Shown here one piece after another: positions 43,309-51,410 of a DNA stretch of 64,000 bases. The translations under genes were made by a program, and so were the position numbers. Each line of letters opens with the position of its first letter. Within the stretch, counting starts at the first letter, position 1. The stretch lies in contig NZ_FQVC01000013.1 in the NCBI RefSeq assembly GCF_900128975.1, positions 47,784-111,783 on the forward strand, given 5' to 3'. The notes beneath the pieces were generated by a model. That model was not told the DNA's origin, made no database searches, and saw only the letters and a program-made list of their open reading frames with translations. Source of the stretch: Devosia limi DSM 17137. Lineage in GTDB: Bacteria > Pseudomonadota > Alphaproteobacteria > Rhizobiales > Devosiaceae.

Positions 43309-43989
43309 GTGACTGCAGAGCAGGCCAAGGCGGACAATGATGCCCAACCCAGGGTTGGGGCGCTTATTCGGGCCCGCCGGCGCCAGTTGCACCTGACGCT
43401 CGAAGCGCTTGGCCGGACCGCCGAGGTGTCTGTCGGATACCTCAGTCAAGTTGAGCGCGACCACGCGACGCCGTCCTTGGGAACGCTGGCTCAGATCGCC
43501 CGTGCTCTGGGCGTTGGCCTTGATTATTTCATAGGTACCCCGACTGCGGAAGCTGCGTTGACGCGGCAGGGTGAGCGGCGCCGGTTCTCGATCGACGGGT
43601 CCTCGATCGTCTATGAGCGCGTCGGCACCGACTTTCCAGGCAATGTCCTGTCATCCTTCGTCATGACGGTGCCGCCAGGCTACCGCTCGGAGACGGTGAG
43701 CCATGAGGGCGAGGAGATACTCTATATTCTGGATGGCGCCATCACACAGCGCCTGGATGACGACGAGATGATCATGTCGGCCGGCGATAGTCTGCATTTT
43801 CGAGGAAATCGTCCCCATTCATGGTCCAACCACACCAATAAGGCTGCCCGTCTCCTGTGGACGGGTACGCTCACCCTGTTTCGTTCGACGGCTCAGCCTA
43901 AAACTGATCCGACCACCGAAAACCAGCCCGGCGCCAAGCCGGCCAAAACGCCTGCAAGAATCGTGAAGTCAAAGGAGAAACTGTCATGA
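43309..43989 (+). CDS. XRE-family regulator with cupin domain
   Basis: A 226-residue regulator. The N-terminal XRE helix-turn-helix (residues ~15-70) includes LEALGRTAEVSVGYLSQVER. A C-terminal cupin (about 130-200) contains VSHEGEEILYILDGAI and GDSLHFRGNRPHSWSN. This architecture (HipB/PuuR type) senses small metabolites such as amino acids or polyamines. The GTG at 43309 has GGGAG seven bases upstream. The last codons, in a basic Pro/Lys-rich tail, overlap the next gene by 4 bases, so regulator and binding protein are co-translated. It probably controls the divergent peptide transporter. Confidence 0.9.
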   Translation: MTAEQAKADNDAQPRVGALIRARRRQLHLTLEALGRTAEVSVGYLSQVERDHATPSLGTLAQIARALGVGLDYFIGTPTAEAALTRQGERRRFSIDGSSIVYERVGTDFPGNVLSSFVMTVPPGYRSETVSHEGEEILYILDGAITQRLDDDEMIMSAGDSLHFRGNRPHSWSNHTNKAARLLWTGTLTLFRSTAQPKTDPTTENQPGAKPAKTPARIVKSKEKLS

Positions 43990-45572
43990 ACCTCTTCCGC
44001 GCGGCACTGCTCGCCGCCGCGATCACCCTGCCACTCGGCCATGTTGCTGCCCTCGCGGCAACGCCGGCTGACGTACTGGTGGTTGCCCAGAACATCGACG
44101 ATATCGTCGCCATCGATCCTGCCCAGGCCTATGAGTTCACCTCGGGCGAACTCGTCACTAACGTCTATGATCGTCTGGTCCAGTACGATGCCGAGGACAC
44201 CACCGTTCTCGCGCCCGGCCTGGCGACCGAGTGGGCTGTCGATGACGCCGCCAAGACCATCACCTTCACCATCCGTGACGGCGCTACCTTCCACTCTGGC
44301 AATCCTGTCCGTGCGGAAGACGTGGTCTATTCGTTCCAGCGCGTCATCAAGCTGAACCTGACCCCGGCATTCATCCTGACCCAGCTCGGCTGGACTCCGG
44401 AGAACATCGACTCGATGGTGACTGCCGACGGTAACACCGTCACCGTCAAGTATGACGGCGACTTCTCGTCGGCTTTCGTGCTGAACGTGCTCGCCGCTCG
44501 CCCCGCATCGGTGGTGGACGCCGTGACCGTCATGGCCAACGAGGTCGATGGCGACTTCGGCAATGCCTGGCTGAACGCCAATTCGGCTGGCTCGGGCCCG
44601 TTCTCGATCCGTGCCTATCGTCCGGCCGAAATCATCACGCTGGAAGCCAACCCGAACTACTTCAAGGGCGCTCCCGCCATGAAGTCGGTGATCATCCGTC
44701 ACGTCGCTGAAGCAGCGACCCAGCAGCTGCTGCTGGAGACCGGTGACGTCGACATGGCCAAGAACCTGACCCCCGACCAGATCGGCAGCATCTCCGGCGA
44801 TGCACTCAAGGTCGAAACCTTCCCGCAGGCCGCTGTCCACTTCCTGTCCTTCAACCAGAAGGACGAGCAGCTGCAGCCGCAGGCGCTTTGGGAAGCGTCG
44901 CGTTACCTCGTCGACTATGACGGGATGACCCAGTCGTTCCTGAAGGGCCAGATGGAAACCCATCAGGCGTTCTGGCCGAAGGGCTTCCCCGGTTCGCTGG
45001 ACGAAACCCCGTTCACCTATGATCTGGAAAAGGCCAAGCAGATCCTGGCCGACGCCGGCATCCAGACCCCGATCACCGTCACCCTCGATGTGATCAATTC
45101 GACCCCGTTCACCGACATCGCGCAGTCGCTGCAGGCAACCTTCGCGGAAGCCGGCGTCAACTTCGAAATCCTGCCGGGCACCGGTGCTCAGGTCATCACC
45201 AAGTACCGTGAACGTACCCACCAGGCGATGCTGCTGTATTGGGGCCCGGACTTCATGGACCCGCACTCGAACGCCAAGGCGTTTGCGTACAATTCCGACA
45301 ATTCGGATGCGAACTACCAGGCAACCACGACCTGGCGGAATGCCTGGGCAGTTCCCGATGAGCTGAACAAGGAAACCATGGCCGCCCTGGCGGAAGCCGA
45401 TCCGGCAAAGCGCAGCGAGATGTATATCGACCTGCAGAAGAAGGTTCAGGAAAGCTCGCCCATCATCATCATGTTCCAGGCTGCCTACGAAGTGGCAATG
45501 GCCAAGAACGTCGAAGGTTATGTCAACGGCGCAACCTCGGACTTCGTCTACTATCGTCTCGTGACCAAGTAA
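43986..45572 (+). CDS. ABC peptide transporter, periplasmic substrate-binding protein (DppA/OppA family)
   Basis: A 528-residue family 5 binding protein with a signal peptide (cleavage near AALAATPAD). It has FTSGELVTNVYDRLVQYD, the conserved IRDGATFHSGNPVRAEDVVYS and a late LYWGPDFMDPHSNAKAFAY segment typical of peptide binders. It delivers peptides or a peptide-like solute to the permeases encoded on the other strand. The codon use is strongly biased (GTC, AAG, CTG), which suggests high expression. Confidence 0.92.
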   Translation: MNLFRAALLAAAITLPLGHVAALAATPADVLVVAQNIDDIVAIDPAQAYEFTSGELVTNVYDRLVQYDAEDTTVLAPGLATEWAVDDAAKTITFTIRDGATFHSGNPVRAEDVVYSFQRVIKLNLTPAFILTQLGWTPENIDSMVTADGNTVTVKYDGDFSSAFVLNVLAARPASVVDAVTVMANEVDGDFGNAWLNANSAGSGPFSIRAYRPAEIITLEANPNYFKGAPAMKSVIIRHVAEAATQQLLLETGDVDMAKNLTPDQIGSISGDALKVETFPQAAVHFLSFNQKDEQLQPQALWEASRYLVDYDGMTQSFLKGQMETHQAFWPKGFPGSLDETPFTYDLEKAKQILADAGIQTPITVTLDVINSTPFTDIAQSLQATFAEAGVNFEILPGTGAQVITKYRERTHQAMLLYWGPDFMDPHSNAKAFAYNSDNSDANYQATTTWRNAWAVPDELNKETMAALAEADPAKRSEMYIDLQKKVQESSPIIIMFQAAYEVAMAKNVEGYVNGATSDFVYYRLVTK

Positions 45573-45583
45573 GGTCACTCTAG

Positions 45584-45617
45584 GGAAGGCGCGCCCACCG
45601 GCGCGCCTTCCTCTTTC
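45584..45617 (+). terminator. Rho-independent terminator after the peptide-binding protein gene
   Basis: A perfect 12-bp stem GGAAGGCGCGCC/GGCGCGCCTTCC with a 4-base loop, followed by a pyrimidine run TCTTTC. It separates the binding-protein gene from the M24 peptidase gene. Confidence 0.88.
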
Positions 45618-45728
45618 TGCAATGCGCTCTGGGTCAACCCGGAGTCCAGTTTTCCTCGACCAGCACCGAACTGGGCCCGGCCGTGCCGGGTGATCGATGG
45701 TCGAAGCCATTCTCAAGGAAGCCCTCAA

Positions 45729-46826
45729 ATGTCTGCCACTCTCACCACCCGCATGGCCAATCTGCGCGCCCGCATGGCGGCAACCGGCACCGACTTGGTC
45801 GCCATCGGACCCTCAAGCCACATGAGCTGGCTGGCCGATCTGTCGCCGCATGGCGACGAGCGCCCAGTGATGTTGCTGGTGAGCGCCAGCCATGCCGGTT
45901 TCCTGATGCCGGCCCTCAATGTCGACAGCTCGCGCCAGCACACCGACCTGCCATTTTTCCCCTGGGCAGATGCTGAAGGTCCGGACGCTGCTCTCTCGGC
46001 ACTGCTCGACGCCTCCGGCATCGATCGCAACAATGTCAGCGTCGTCGTCGATGAAACCATGCGCACCGATTTCGCGCTGCTGTTGCTGGATGCCCTGCCA
46101 GGGGCCCGCCGCCGCTTCACCCAGGACACGGTCGGCTATCTTCGCTCGCGCAAGGATGACGCAGAGTATAAGGCGCTTAAGGCCAGCGCCGTCCTCAATG
46201 ATCGCGCCATGCAGGCCGGTTTTGCTGCGCTGAAGCCGGGGATTACCGAAATCGAAGTGGCGGAGGTCATCCGCGATTTCTACAAAGCCAATGGTGCGAC
46301 GCCGGTCTTCACCAGCATCTGCTTTGGCCCCAATGGCGCGTTCCCGCATCATCACACCGGCGAGACCAGGCTCAAGGCTGACGACGCTGTGCTGCTCGAC
46401 ATTGGCGGCCGTATCGGTGGCTACCCCAGCGACATGACCCGTGTAGCGACCATCGGCAATCCGCCAGCTGGTTTTGACGATATTCACGCCATCCTTGACC
46501 GCGCGGTCGAAGCTGCATTGGCAGCCGCTCGCCCCGGCGTACCCGCCAGCGCCGTCGATAAGGCTGCTCGCGACGTCATAACCGCGGCTGGCTATGGCGA
46601 GCAGTTCCTGCACCGCACGGGCCACGGCCTCGGCATCGATGTGCACGAAACGCCCTATATCACAGCGACCTCGCCGACAATTCTGGAGGAGGGGATGGTG
46701 TTCTCGATCGAGCCCGGCATCTATCTCGGCGGGCGCTTTGGCCTGCGCCTGGAAGAGATCGTGATTCTGCGCGCCACGGGGCCGGAAATCCTCTCGGACC
46801 TGCCACGGACCACCTATCGGGCCTAA
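45729..46826 (+). CDS. M24-family Xaa-Pro peptidase
   Basis: A 365-residue metallopeptidase of the pita-bread fold. The five metal ligands can be seen: the two Asp in LLDIGGRIGGYPSDMTRV, His in HRTGHGLGIDVHE and the two Glu in SIEPGIYLGGRFGLRLEEIV. It likely removes the residue before proline from small peptides in the cytoplasm. It stands just after the peptide-binding protein gene, but behind a terminator. It would use what the transporter brings in. The ATG at 45729 has AAGGA upstream. Confidence 0.9.
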   Translation: MSATLTTRMANLRARMAATGTDLVAIGPSSHMSWLADLSPHGDERPVMLLVSASHAGFLMPALNVDSSRQHTDLPFFPWADAEGPDAALSALLDASGIDRNNVSVVVDETMRTDFALLLLDALPGARRRFTQDTVGYLRSRKDDAEYKALKASAVLNDRAMQAGFAALKPGITEIEVAEVIRDFYKANGATPVFTSICFGPNGAFPHHHTGETRLKADDAVLLDIGGRIGGYPSDMTRVATIGNPPAGFDDIHAILDRAVEAALAAARPGVPASAVDKAARDVITAAGYGEQFLHRTGHGLGIDVHETPYITATSPTILEEGMVFSIEPGIYLGGRFGLRLEEIVILRATGPEILSDLPRTTYRA

Positions 46827-46915
46827 ACGCCCCCACGAAATGCTTTCAGGGCGGCTGGCAGGCAACTGCTGGTCGCCCTTGCTTTGGACGGGCCCAAGTG
46901 CGCCCCACATTCAGT

Positions 46916-46989
46916 GTCATTCCGGCGAAAGCCGGAATCCAGTTTCCTGTGCCCGCCCCAAACTGGATCCCGACTTTCGTCGGGATGAC
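46916..46989. repeat. Palindromic repeat element, family B, copy 2
   Basis: The arms TCCGGCGAAAGCCGGAATCC and GGATCCCGACTTTCGTCGGG enclose a ~26-base centre; the ends are GTCAT and ATGAC. It is the same family as 37231-37304, with some changes in the right arm. It fills most of the 241 bases between the peptidase and the first tRNA-Glu. Confidence 0.9.
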
Positions 46990-47067
46990 GACGGTGGATT
47001 GGGGGGGGGCAACGGCAACATCACCCGCGAAGATGATCTGCATTCTACCTGAAATGTGGGGAAGTGC

Positions 47068-47142
47068 TGGTACGCCCACGGGGAATCGAACCCCGCTCTC
47101 CACCGTGAAAGGGTGGCGTCCTAACCGATAGACGATGGGCGC
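47068..47142 (-). tRNA. tRNA-Glu (anticodon UUC), copy 1
   Basis: A 75-base tRNA with encoded CCA. The acceptor stem is GCGCCCA/TGGGCGT, the anticodon arm CCACC-CTTTCAC-GGTGG gives anticodon TTC, and the T arm has GTTCGATTC. It has its own promoter at 47157-47185. Confidence 0.97.
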
Positions 47143-47156
47143 CGAAGCACTCGGTT

Positions 47157-47185
47157 CGTATAGTCAGGTCATTCGGGATGTGCAA
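47157..47185 (-). promoter_or_regulatory. Promoter of tRNA-Glu copy 1
   Basis: On the minus strand TTGCAC (-35), a 17-base spacer and TATACG (-10), ending 15 bases before the tRNA. The block from -35 to the tRNA is a near-exact duplicate of that at 47505-47533. Confidence 0.85.
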
Positions 47186-47292
47186 CCCATCCAGCAGAAA
47201 AAATCAGCTGATCCAGGTCGTTGGACACGGTTTTTAATGCAACGTGTAGTTGCACGCAGCCGGCAGGTCTGGGGATGGGATTGAGGAGTTTC

Positions 47293-47367
47293 TGGTACGC
47301 CCACGGGGAATCGAACCCCGCTCTCCACCGTGAGAGGGTGGCGTCCTGACCGATAGACGATGGGCGC
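47293..47367 (-). tRNA. tRNA-Glu (anticodon CUC)
   Basis: Almost identical to its two neighbours, but the anticodon loop reads CTCTCAC, giving anticodon CTC, and one D-arm-side base differs (TCAGGACG for TTAGGACG). It is 48 bases downstream of copy 2 and has no clear promoter of its own, so it is probably read from the promoter at 47505-47533. Confidence 0.96.
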
Positions 47368-47415
47368 GGACCTGGAAACTTTGCTGCTTACTCTGCCATC
47401 CCCTCAAGAAAGAGA

Positions 47416-47490
47416 TGGTACGCCCACGGGGAATCGAACCCCGCTCTCCACCGTGAAAGGGTGGCGTCCTAACCGATAGACGATGGGCGC
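47416..47490 (-). tRNA. tRNA-Glu (anticodon UUC), copy 2
   Basis: A 75-base tRNA identical in its body to copy 1 (anticodon loop CTTTCAC), with encoded CCA. It is first in transcription order of the three tandem genes. Confidence 0.97.
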
Positions 47491-47504
47491 CTAGGCGCTG
47501 GGTT

Positions 47505-47533
47505 CGTATAGTCAGGTCATTCGGGATGTGCAA
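47505..47533 (-). promoter_or_regulatory. Promoter of tRNA-Glu copy 2
   Basis: On the minus strand TTGCAC, a 17-base spacer and TATACG, the same bases as at 47157-47185. Confidence 0.85.
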
Positions 47534-47579
47534 CTCATTTCGCGCATCCAAATCTCAAATTTTGCGACAGGCCAGGTTT

Positions 47580-48044
47580 TCAACAGCCCGAGAAGGTGAC
47601 TGGGCGCTGATAACCGCGTGGACGGTCGCGCACATCGACATGGATGAACGGCCGGCCGGGGTAGCAACCCAGCCCACCCACCGCATTGTTGCGCATGGCG
47701 AAAGCGATCAGCTGCTGCTTGGGTACGCCGGGAATATAGAAATCGGCCGCCATGCATTTGGTATGATAGGAATTGTCCGCGCCGCCCGCAGCACTATTGT
47801 GCCGACCGTCGCGATAGCCGGAGTTCATGACTACCTTTTTGCCGAAATGGCCCTCGAACTCCCAGATGGCGAGGCGCATCTTGGGGGAGAGGCAGAGCGC
47901 GTTGACGCCCTTGCTGGAGACATAGGTGCCCCAATCTGCCCGCAGGCCGGAATAACCGGGCCCGCTGCCGCTGGCAAACATCGCCATGGGGACACAACCG
48001 CCCAAAGCCAGGGCGCAGGCAACTGCAAAAATCATTGATCGCAT
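47580..48044 (-). CDS. Peptidase M15 / DUF882-like lipoprotein (YcbK type)
   Basis: A 154-residue protein. A lipoprotein-like signal (IFAVACALALGGC, Cys about 16) is followed by the D,D-/L,D-peptidase M15_3 fold: NSGYRDGRHNSAAGGADNSY, the zinc-site pair SYHTKCMAADFYI (His...Asp) and FIHVDVRDR with the last His ligand. It probably trims peptidoglycan at the outer-membrane side or has a structural role there. The ATG at 48044 has GGGAAG seven bases before it. Confidence 0.85.
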   Translation of the reverse strand: MRSMIFAVACALALGGCVPMAMFASGSGPGYSGLRADWGTYVSSKGVNALCLSPKMRLAIWEFEGHFGKKVVMNSGYRDGRHNSAAGGADNSYHTKCMAADFYIPGVPKQQLIAFAMRNNAVGGLGCYPGRPFIHVDVRDRPRGYQRPVTFSGC

Positions 48045-48123
48045 GAGCGGCTTCCCGAAAACCCGAAGTTGCAATTATGCAACAAAGGCCGATGGGTGGT
48101 TCGTAATCGCTAAAATACGATCG

Positions 48124-48163
48124 GTTTCGCTAACCGCGCGCTAAGCGCACTGGTTAGCGAAAC
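48124..48163. other. Strong inverted repeat between gloA and the M15 gene
   Basis: 12-bp arms GTTTCGCTAACC and GGTTAGCGAAAC with a 16-base centre that itself contains GCGC...GCGC. It lies 37 bases after the gloA stop and 80 bases before the start of the next leftward gene. No T run follows on the minus strand, so it may be a terminator without U tract or an operator. Confidence 0.5.
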
Positions 48164-48199
48164 GTTAGTTGCGATGTCAGCCGAGGGCTGACAGCAGAA

Positions 48200-48619
48200 T
48201 CACCACTTGCCGGTATTGGGCATCGACGCCCACGGCTCCTGCGGCGGCAGGGAGTCGCCGGCCTGGATCAGTTCAATGGAAATACCATCGGGGGAGCGCA
48301 CGAACGCCATGTGACCATCGCGCGGCGGGCGATTGATCACCACGCCCATGTCGGAGAGATGCTGGCACAGGGCATAGATGTCATCGACGCGGTAGGCTAG
48401 GTGCCCGAAATTGCGGCCGCCGGTATACTCTTCCGGGTCCCAATTGTAGGTGAGCTCGACCTTGGCATCCTCGTCTCCGGGCGCGCACAGGAAGATCAGG
48501 GTAAAGCGGCCTTTCTCGCTCTCATTGCGCTTGACCTCCTGCAGCCCCAGTCCATCGCAATAGAACTTGAGGCTGGCGTCGATGTCGGTCACACGGACCA
48601 TCGTGTGAAGGTACTTCAT
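48200..48619 (-). CDS. gloA: Lactoylglutathione lyase (glyoxalase I)
   Basis: A 139-residue metal-dependent enzyme that removes methylglyoxal as its glutathione adduct. The four metal ligands are visible: His5 (YLHTMVRV), Glu in KVELTYN, His in NFGHLAYRV and Glu in GISIELIQ. The RNESEKGRFTLIFL stretch is typical of the Ni-type bacterial enzyme. The ATG at 48619 has AGGAG upstream. Monocistronic. Confidence 0.95.
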   Translation of the reverse strand: MKYLHTMVRVTDIDASLKFYCDGLGLQEVKRNESEKGRFTLIFLCAPGDEDAKVELTYNWDPEEYTGGRNFGHLAYRVDDIYALCQHLSDMGVVINRPPRDGHMAFVRSPDGISIELIQAGDSLPPQEPWASMPNTGKW

Positions 48620-48809
48620 GGCAAAACTCCTGTGCTGCAATCCAGCAAGGCCTAGCAACTGGGGGGCAGGGGGGCAATCGCGGCGCTACCCGCCTCAAAC
48701 AAACAAATTCGCAACATCTTCTTAACTTTTGGAACTGAATCGGCCACAGTGAGACGTCTTGTGGAGTACCTCGCTGTTTGCGAGGCGAGTGCGAAAAGGC
48801 GTGGGGACT

Positions 48810-49433
48810 ATGGGGGCCAAGTTTAGTGGCGATGGCGACGAGGCCAGTGGCCTGCCTGTAGAGGCAGCATCGGTGAATCGTACGCAGGCAGGGGCGTCTC
48901 ACGGCGACAACGCCCTCGACACAATCGAAATCTCCGGAACCATCAAGTGGTTCGATGCCGGCAAGGGGTTTGGCTTCATCATTCCCGATAACGGTCAGGC
49001 CGATGTGCTGCTGCATGTGACGTGCCTGCGCCGTGATGGTTACCAGACGGCCTATGAAGGCGCTCGTATCGTTGTCGAGGCGCTCAACCGTCCCGGCGGG
49101 CTGCAGGCCTTCCGTATCCTCTCGATGGACGAATCCACCGCCCGCCATCCGGCTCAGATGCCGGCGCCCCGCACCCATGTCGTTGTCGAGCCGACTTCGG
49201 GCATGGTCCGGCTTGAGGTGAAGTGGTTCAACCGCATTCGTGGTTTTGGTTTCCTGTCTGAAGGCGAAGGCGCGCCGGACATCTTCGTTCATATGGAAAC
49301 GCTGCGCCGTTTCGGCATCACCGAGCTACGGCCCGGCCAATTTGTGCTGGTGCGCTACGGCAATGGTCCCAAGGGCCTTATGGTCGCCGAAATCCGCCCG
49401 GATGGTTGGGGCGACGCTCCGTCCTCGCACTAG
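48810..49433 (+). CDS. Double cold-shock-domain protein
   Basis: A 207-residue protein with two CSDs. CSD1 (about 41-105) has GTIKWFDAGKGFGFI (RNP1 at 52-57) and DVLLH (RNP2). CSD2 (about 134-197) has VKWFNRIRGFGFL (RNP1 at 144-149) and DIFVH. A 40-residue polar N-terminus and a ~30-residue linker join them. This two-domain type is common in alphaproteobacteria, and such proteins bind single-stranded RNA or DNA. The start is the ATG at 48810 after GGGGAC. It lies just before the DUF192 gene, as in many rhizobia. Confidence 0.93.
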   Translation: MGAKFSGDGDEASGLPVEAASVNRTQAGASHGDNALDTIEISGTIKWFDAGKGFGFIIPDNGQADVLLHVTCLRRDGYQTAYEGARIVVEALNRPGGLQAFRILSMDESTARHPAQMPAPRTHVVVEPTSGMVRLEVKWFNRIRGFGFLSEGEGAPDIFVHMETLRRFGITELRPGQFVLVRYGNGPKGLMVAEIRPDGWGDAPSSH

Positions 49434-49444
49434 GAATCCCCGAT

Positions 49445-49933
49445 ATGGTCCAGCTGGCCGAAATGCTCCGCCCGTCCACGCGCGCCTTGCGGGCAGGGGG
49501 CTTGGCCCTGGCTGTGCTGCTCGCCGTGCCGCTGGCGGCCTGCAGCGACGAAGGCAAGCTGGTTCTGCACACCGATAGCGGTGATCACAGCTTCAACGTC
49601 GAGGTGGTTGATACAGACGAGACCCGCGCTCAAGGGCTGATGTACCGGCAGGAACTGGCCGATGACGCTGGCATGCTGTTTGACTTCAAGGAAGAGCGCA
49701 ACGTCTCCTTCTGGATGCGTAACACGTTCATTCCGCTCGATATGATCTTCGTCGGCGCCGATGGCGTGGTGAAAAACATCCACGTCAACGCCCGCCCGCA
49801 GGACCCCACCTCGATCCCTTCGGACGGGCCGGTACAGTTCGTGCTGGAAATCCCAGGCGGTCAGTCCAAAGTCATCGGCCTCAAGGCTGGTGATACCATG
49901 GAGCATCCGCGCGTCAGCGCGAAGGTCAAGTAG
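49445..49933 (+). CDS. DUF192 family lipoprotein or exported protein
   Basis: A 162-residue protein with an N-terminal export signal (LALAVLLAVPLAACSD, lipobox Cys about 33). The DUF192 core follows: ETRAQGLMYRQELADDAGML, FWMRNTFIPLDMIFVGADG and VLEIPGG. The function of the family is unknown. It begins 11 bases after the cold-shock gene and is probably co-transcribed. Confidence 0.9.
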   Translation: MVQLAEMLRPSTRALRAGGLALAVLLAVPLAACSDEGKLVLHTDSGDHSFNVEVVDTDETRAQGLMYRQELADDAGMLFDFKEERNVSFWMRNTFIPLDMIFVGADGVVKNIHVNARPQDPTSIPSDGPVQFVLEIPGGQSKVIGLKAGDTMEHPRVSAKVK

Positions 49934-49936
49934 CGC

Positions 49937-50623
49937 CTATAAGCGAGCAATGACCATGCAGTCGATGACGGCCCAGAGATGCAGGCTGGCCCCAGCGACC
50001 ACGAAAACATGCCAGAGCACGTTCTGGAACTTCAGTTTTTCCCACACATGGAAAATGATCCCCAGGGAATAGACCACGCCGCCGGCCAGCAAGAGCCATA
50101 ATGTGGTTGGAGGTAAGGCATGGGCAAGCGACTGGAACACCAGCATGCCGCTCCAGCCAATGCCCAGATAGAGCGCAATCGCCATGCGCCCGAAGCGCTG
50201 CGGCACAACGAGCTTGAGCGCCACGCCGATCAATGACGCCCCCCAGATCAGCACCATCATGACGGTGCCGGTCGTGGTGCCGCCGAGAATGGCGAGGAAT
50301 GGCGTGTATGTGCCGGCAATGAACAGGAAAATCGCGGCCTGGTCGAGGCGAGCCAGAGCCCGTTTGACCGGCGAAGCGGGCCAGAGATTGTAAGCCATGG
50401 AGACGCCGAGCACGGCAACCAACGTGCCGATATAGACAGCCAGGCCCGGAAAAGCTTCGGGCGCGGTCGTGGTCAAGGCAAAGGTGAGCAGGATAGCTCC
50501 GGCAATGATCGCGACAACCAGCCCCAAACCATGCACCACGCCATCGGCAATGACCTCGGCGAGGGTGTAGGCGCTGTTCTCGCGACTCCACCAGGACGGG
50601 CGATGTGGTATCTGGGTTTGCAT
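49937..50623 (-). CDS. Hemolysin III / PAQR-family membrane protein
   Basis: A 228-residue protein with seven hydrophobic segments. Family signatures are AEVIADGVVHGLGLVVAI (with the conserved His), LDQAAIFLFIAGTYTPFL and GIIFHVWEKLKFQNVLWHVFVVAGA with the metal-site His residues. PAQR-like proteins have been linked to lipid or membrane homeostasis; hemolytic action is not implied. GGAG precedes the ATG at 50623. It is convergent with the DUF192 gene, 3 bases apart. Confidence 0.9.
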   Translation of the reverse strand: MQTQIPHRPSWWSRENSAYTLAEVIADGVVHGLGLVVAIIAGAILLTFALTTTAPEAFPGLAVYIGTLVAVLGVSMAYNLWPASPVKRALARLDQAAIFLFIAGTYTPFLAILGGTTTGTVMMVLIWGASLIGVALKLVVPQRFGRMAIALYLGIGWSGMLVFQSLAHALPPTTLWLLLAGGVVYSLGIIFHVWEKLKFQNVLWHVFVVAGASLHLWAVIDCMVIARL

Positions 50624-50801
50624 GCGGTCTCCTTGCCAGCACCATGGCGTAGTGATGTGACCAGATTGTTGCGGCTACGGGGCTGGCAGCGTCTTGGACA
50701 ATATGGGAACTGCAACTGGCAGTTGAAAGCCGACTGAGACCCTTGACGACACTCGAGACCGCACCTATCCGAGGCGTAACGCCATAGTTACGGAAATCCC
50801 G

Positions 50802-51284
50802 GTGCCTCCCATTAGCCAGTTTGGCGCCCTTGCCGACGCAACCCGCTGTCAGATCGTCGAAATGCTGCTGGCTGAGCCGCAGCCTGTGCACCGGATCACC
50901 GAGTCCTTTCCGATCAGCCGGCCGGCTATCTCCCGTCACCTGCGCGTATTGCGCGATGCTGGGATCGTCCGCGAAAAGCGCAAAGGCCGCGAAAACGTCT
51001 ATGTGGTGCAGTTGGCCGCGCTGGATAAGGTCCGGACCTGGATTGCCGGGGTGCCATCGGCCGAGCAGGCACTCGCCGCGCCTGTGGTGATCGTGCCGGA
51101 GGTGGCTGCACCTGCGCCGGTTGCGGCGACGCCCGTGATCGAAGTCACCGTGCCGGAAGTCGCCGTTGCGCCAGAGCCGGAGATGGCCGTTGCGCCAGTC
51201 AAGAAGCGCGCCAAGAAGGCGGCTGCAAAGCCTGTGCCGGTCGCTCCGGTCATCGAAGAACAGCAGATGGCCTTCGACCTTTAG
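50802..51284 (+). CDS. ArsR-family regulator with long Ala/Pro/Val-rich tail
   Basis: A 160-residue protein. Residues ~1-85 are an ArsR winged helix (FGALADATRCQIVEMLL, ITESFPISRPAISRHLRVLRDAGIVREKRKGRENVY) of the SdpR-like type without metal cysteines. From about residue 90 comes a low-complexity tail rich in Ala, Pro, Val and Glu with a basic patch (KKRAKKAAAK). The start is the GTG at 50802, which leaves only 8 residues before the first helix. The target is unknown; it stands alone, divergent from the hemolysin III gene. Confidence 0.85.
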   Translation: MPPISQFGALADATRCQIVEMLLAEPQPVHRITESFPISRPAISRHLRVLRDAGIVREKRKGRENVYVVQLAALDKVRTWIAGVPSAEQALAAPVVIVPEVAAPAPVAATPVIEVTVPEVAVAPEPEMAVAPVKKRAKKAAAKPVPVAPVIEEQQMAFDL

Positions 51285-51410
51285 TTCGAGCGTGCTTGAT
51301 ACCCATCCCCGACACGGAGTCACGCTGCGGAGGCGGGAATGTCTCCGTTATGGGCGGTTTGGCCTGTGCATGTGGTAAGTCGTATGTCGCGGACCGCCCG
51401 TCAGACAGCG

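Noticed and set aside
45636..45690. A third, decayed family B repeat (GGAGTCCAGTTTT ... AACTGGGCCC)
   Set aside because: The similarity is limited to the inner arm ends, and the hallmark GGCGAAAGCC is missing.
43893..45728. A 611-codon open frame on the minus strand
   Set aside because: Antisense to the peptide-binding protein; low-complexity, no domain, no ribosome site.
46846..47103. An 85-codon minus-strand frame containing a VIPTKVGIQ-type stretch
   Set aside because: This is the translation of the family B palindromic repeat and part of tRNA-Glu, a well-known source of false genes.
47209..47238. A TGATCC element between tRNA-Glu genes as a third RpoE promoter
   Set aside because: The bases 18 positions on read TTTAAT rather than TAC, no gene follows on the plus strand, and it lies between minus-strand tRNAs.
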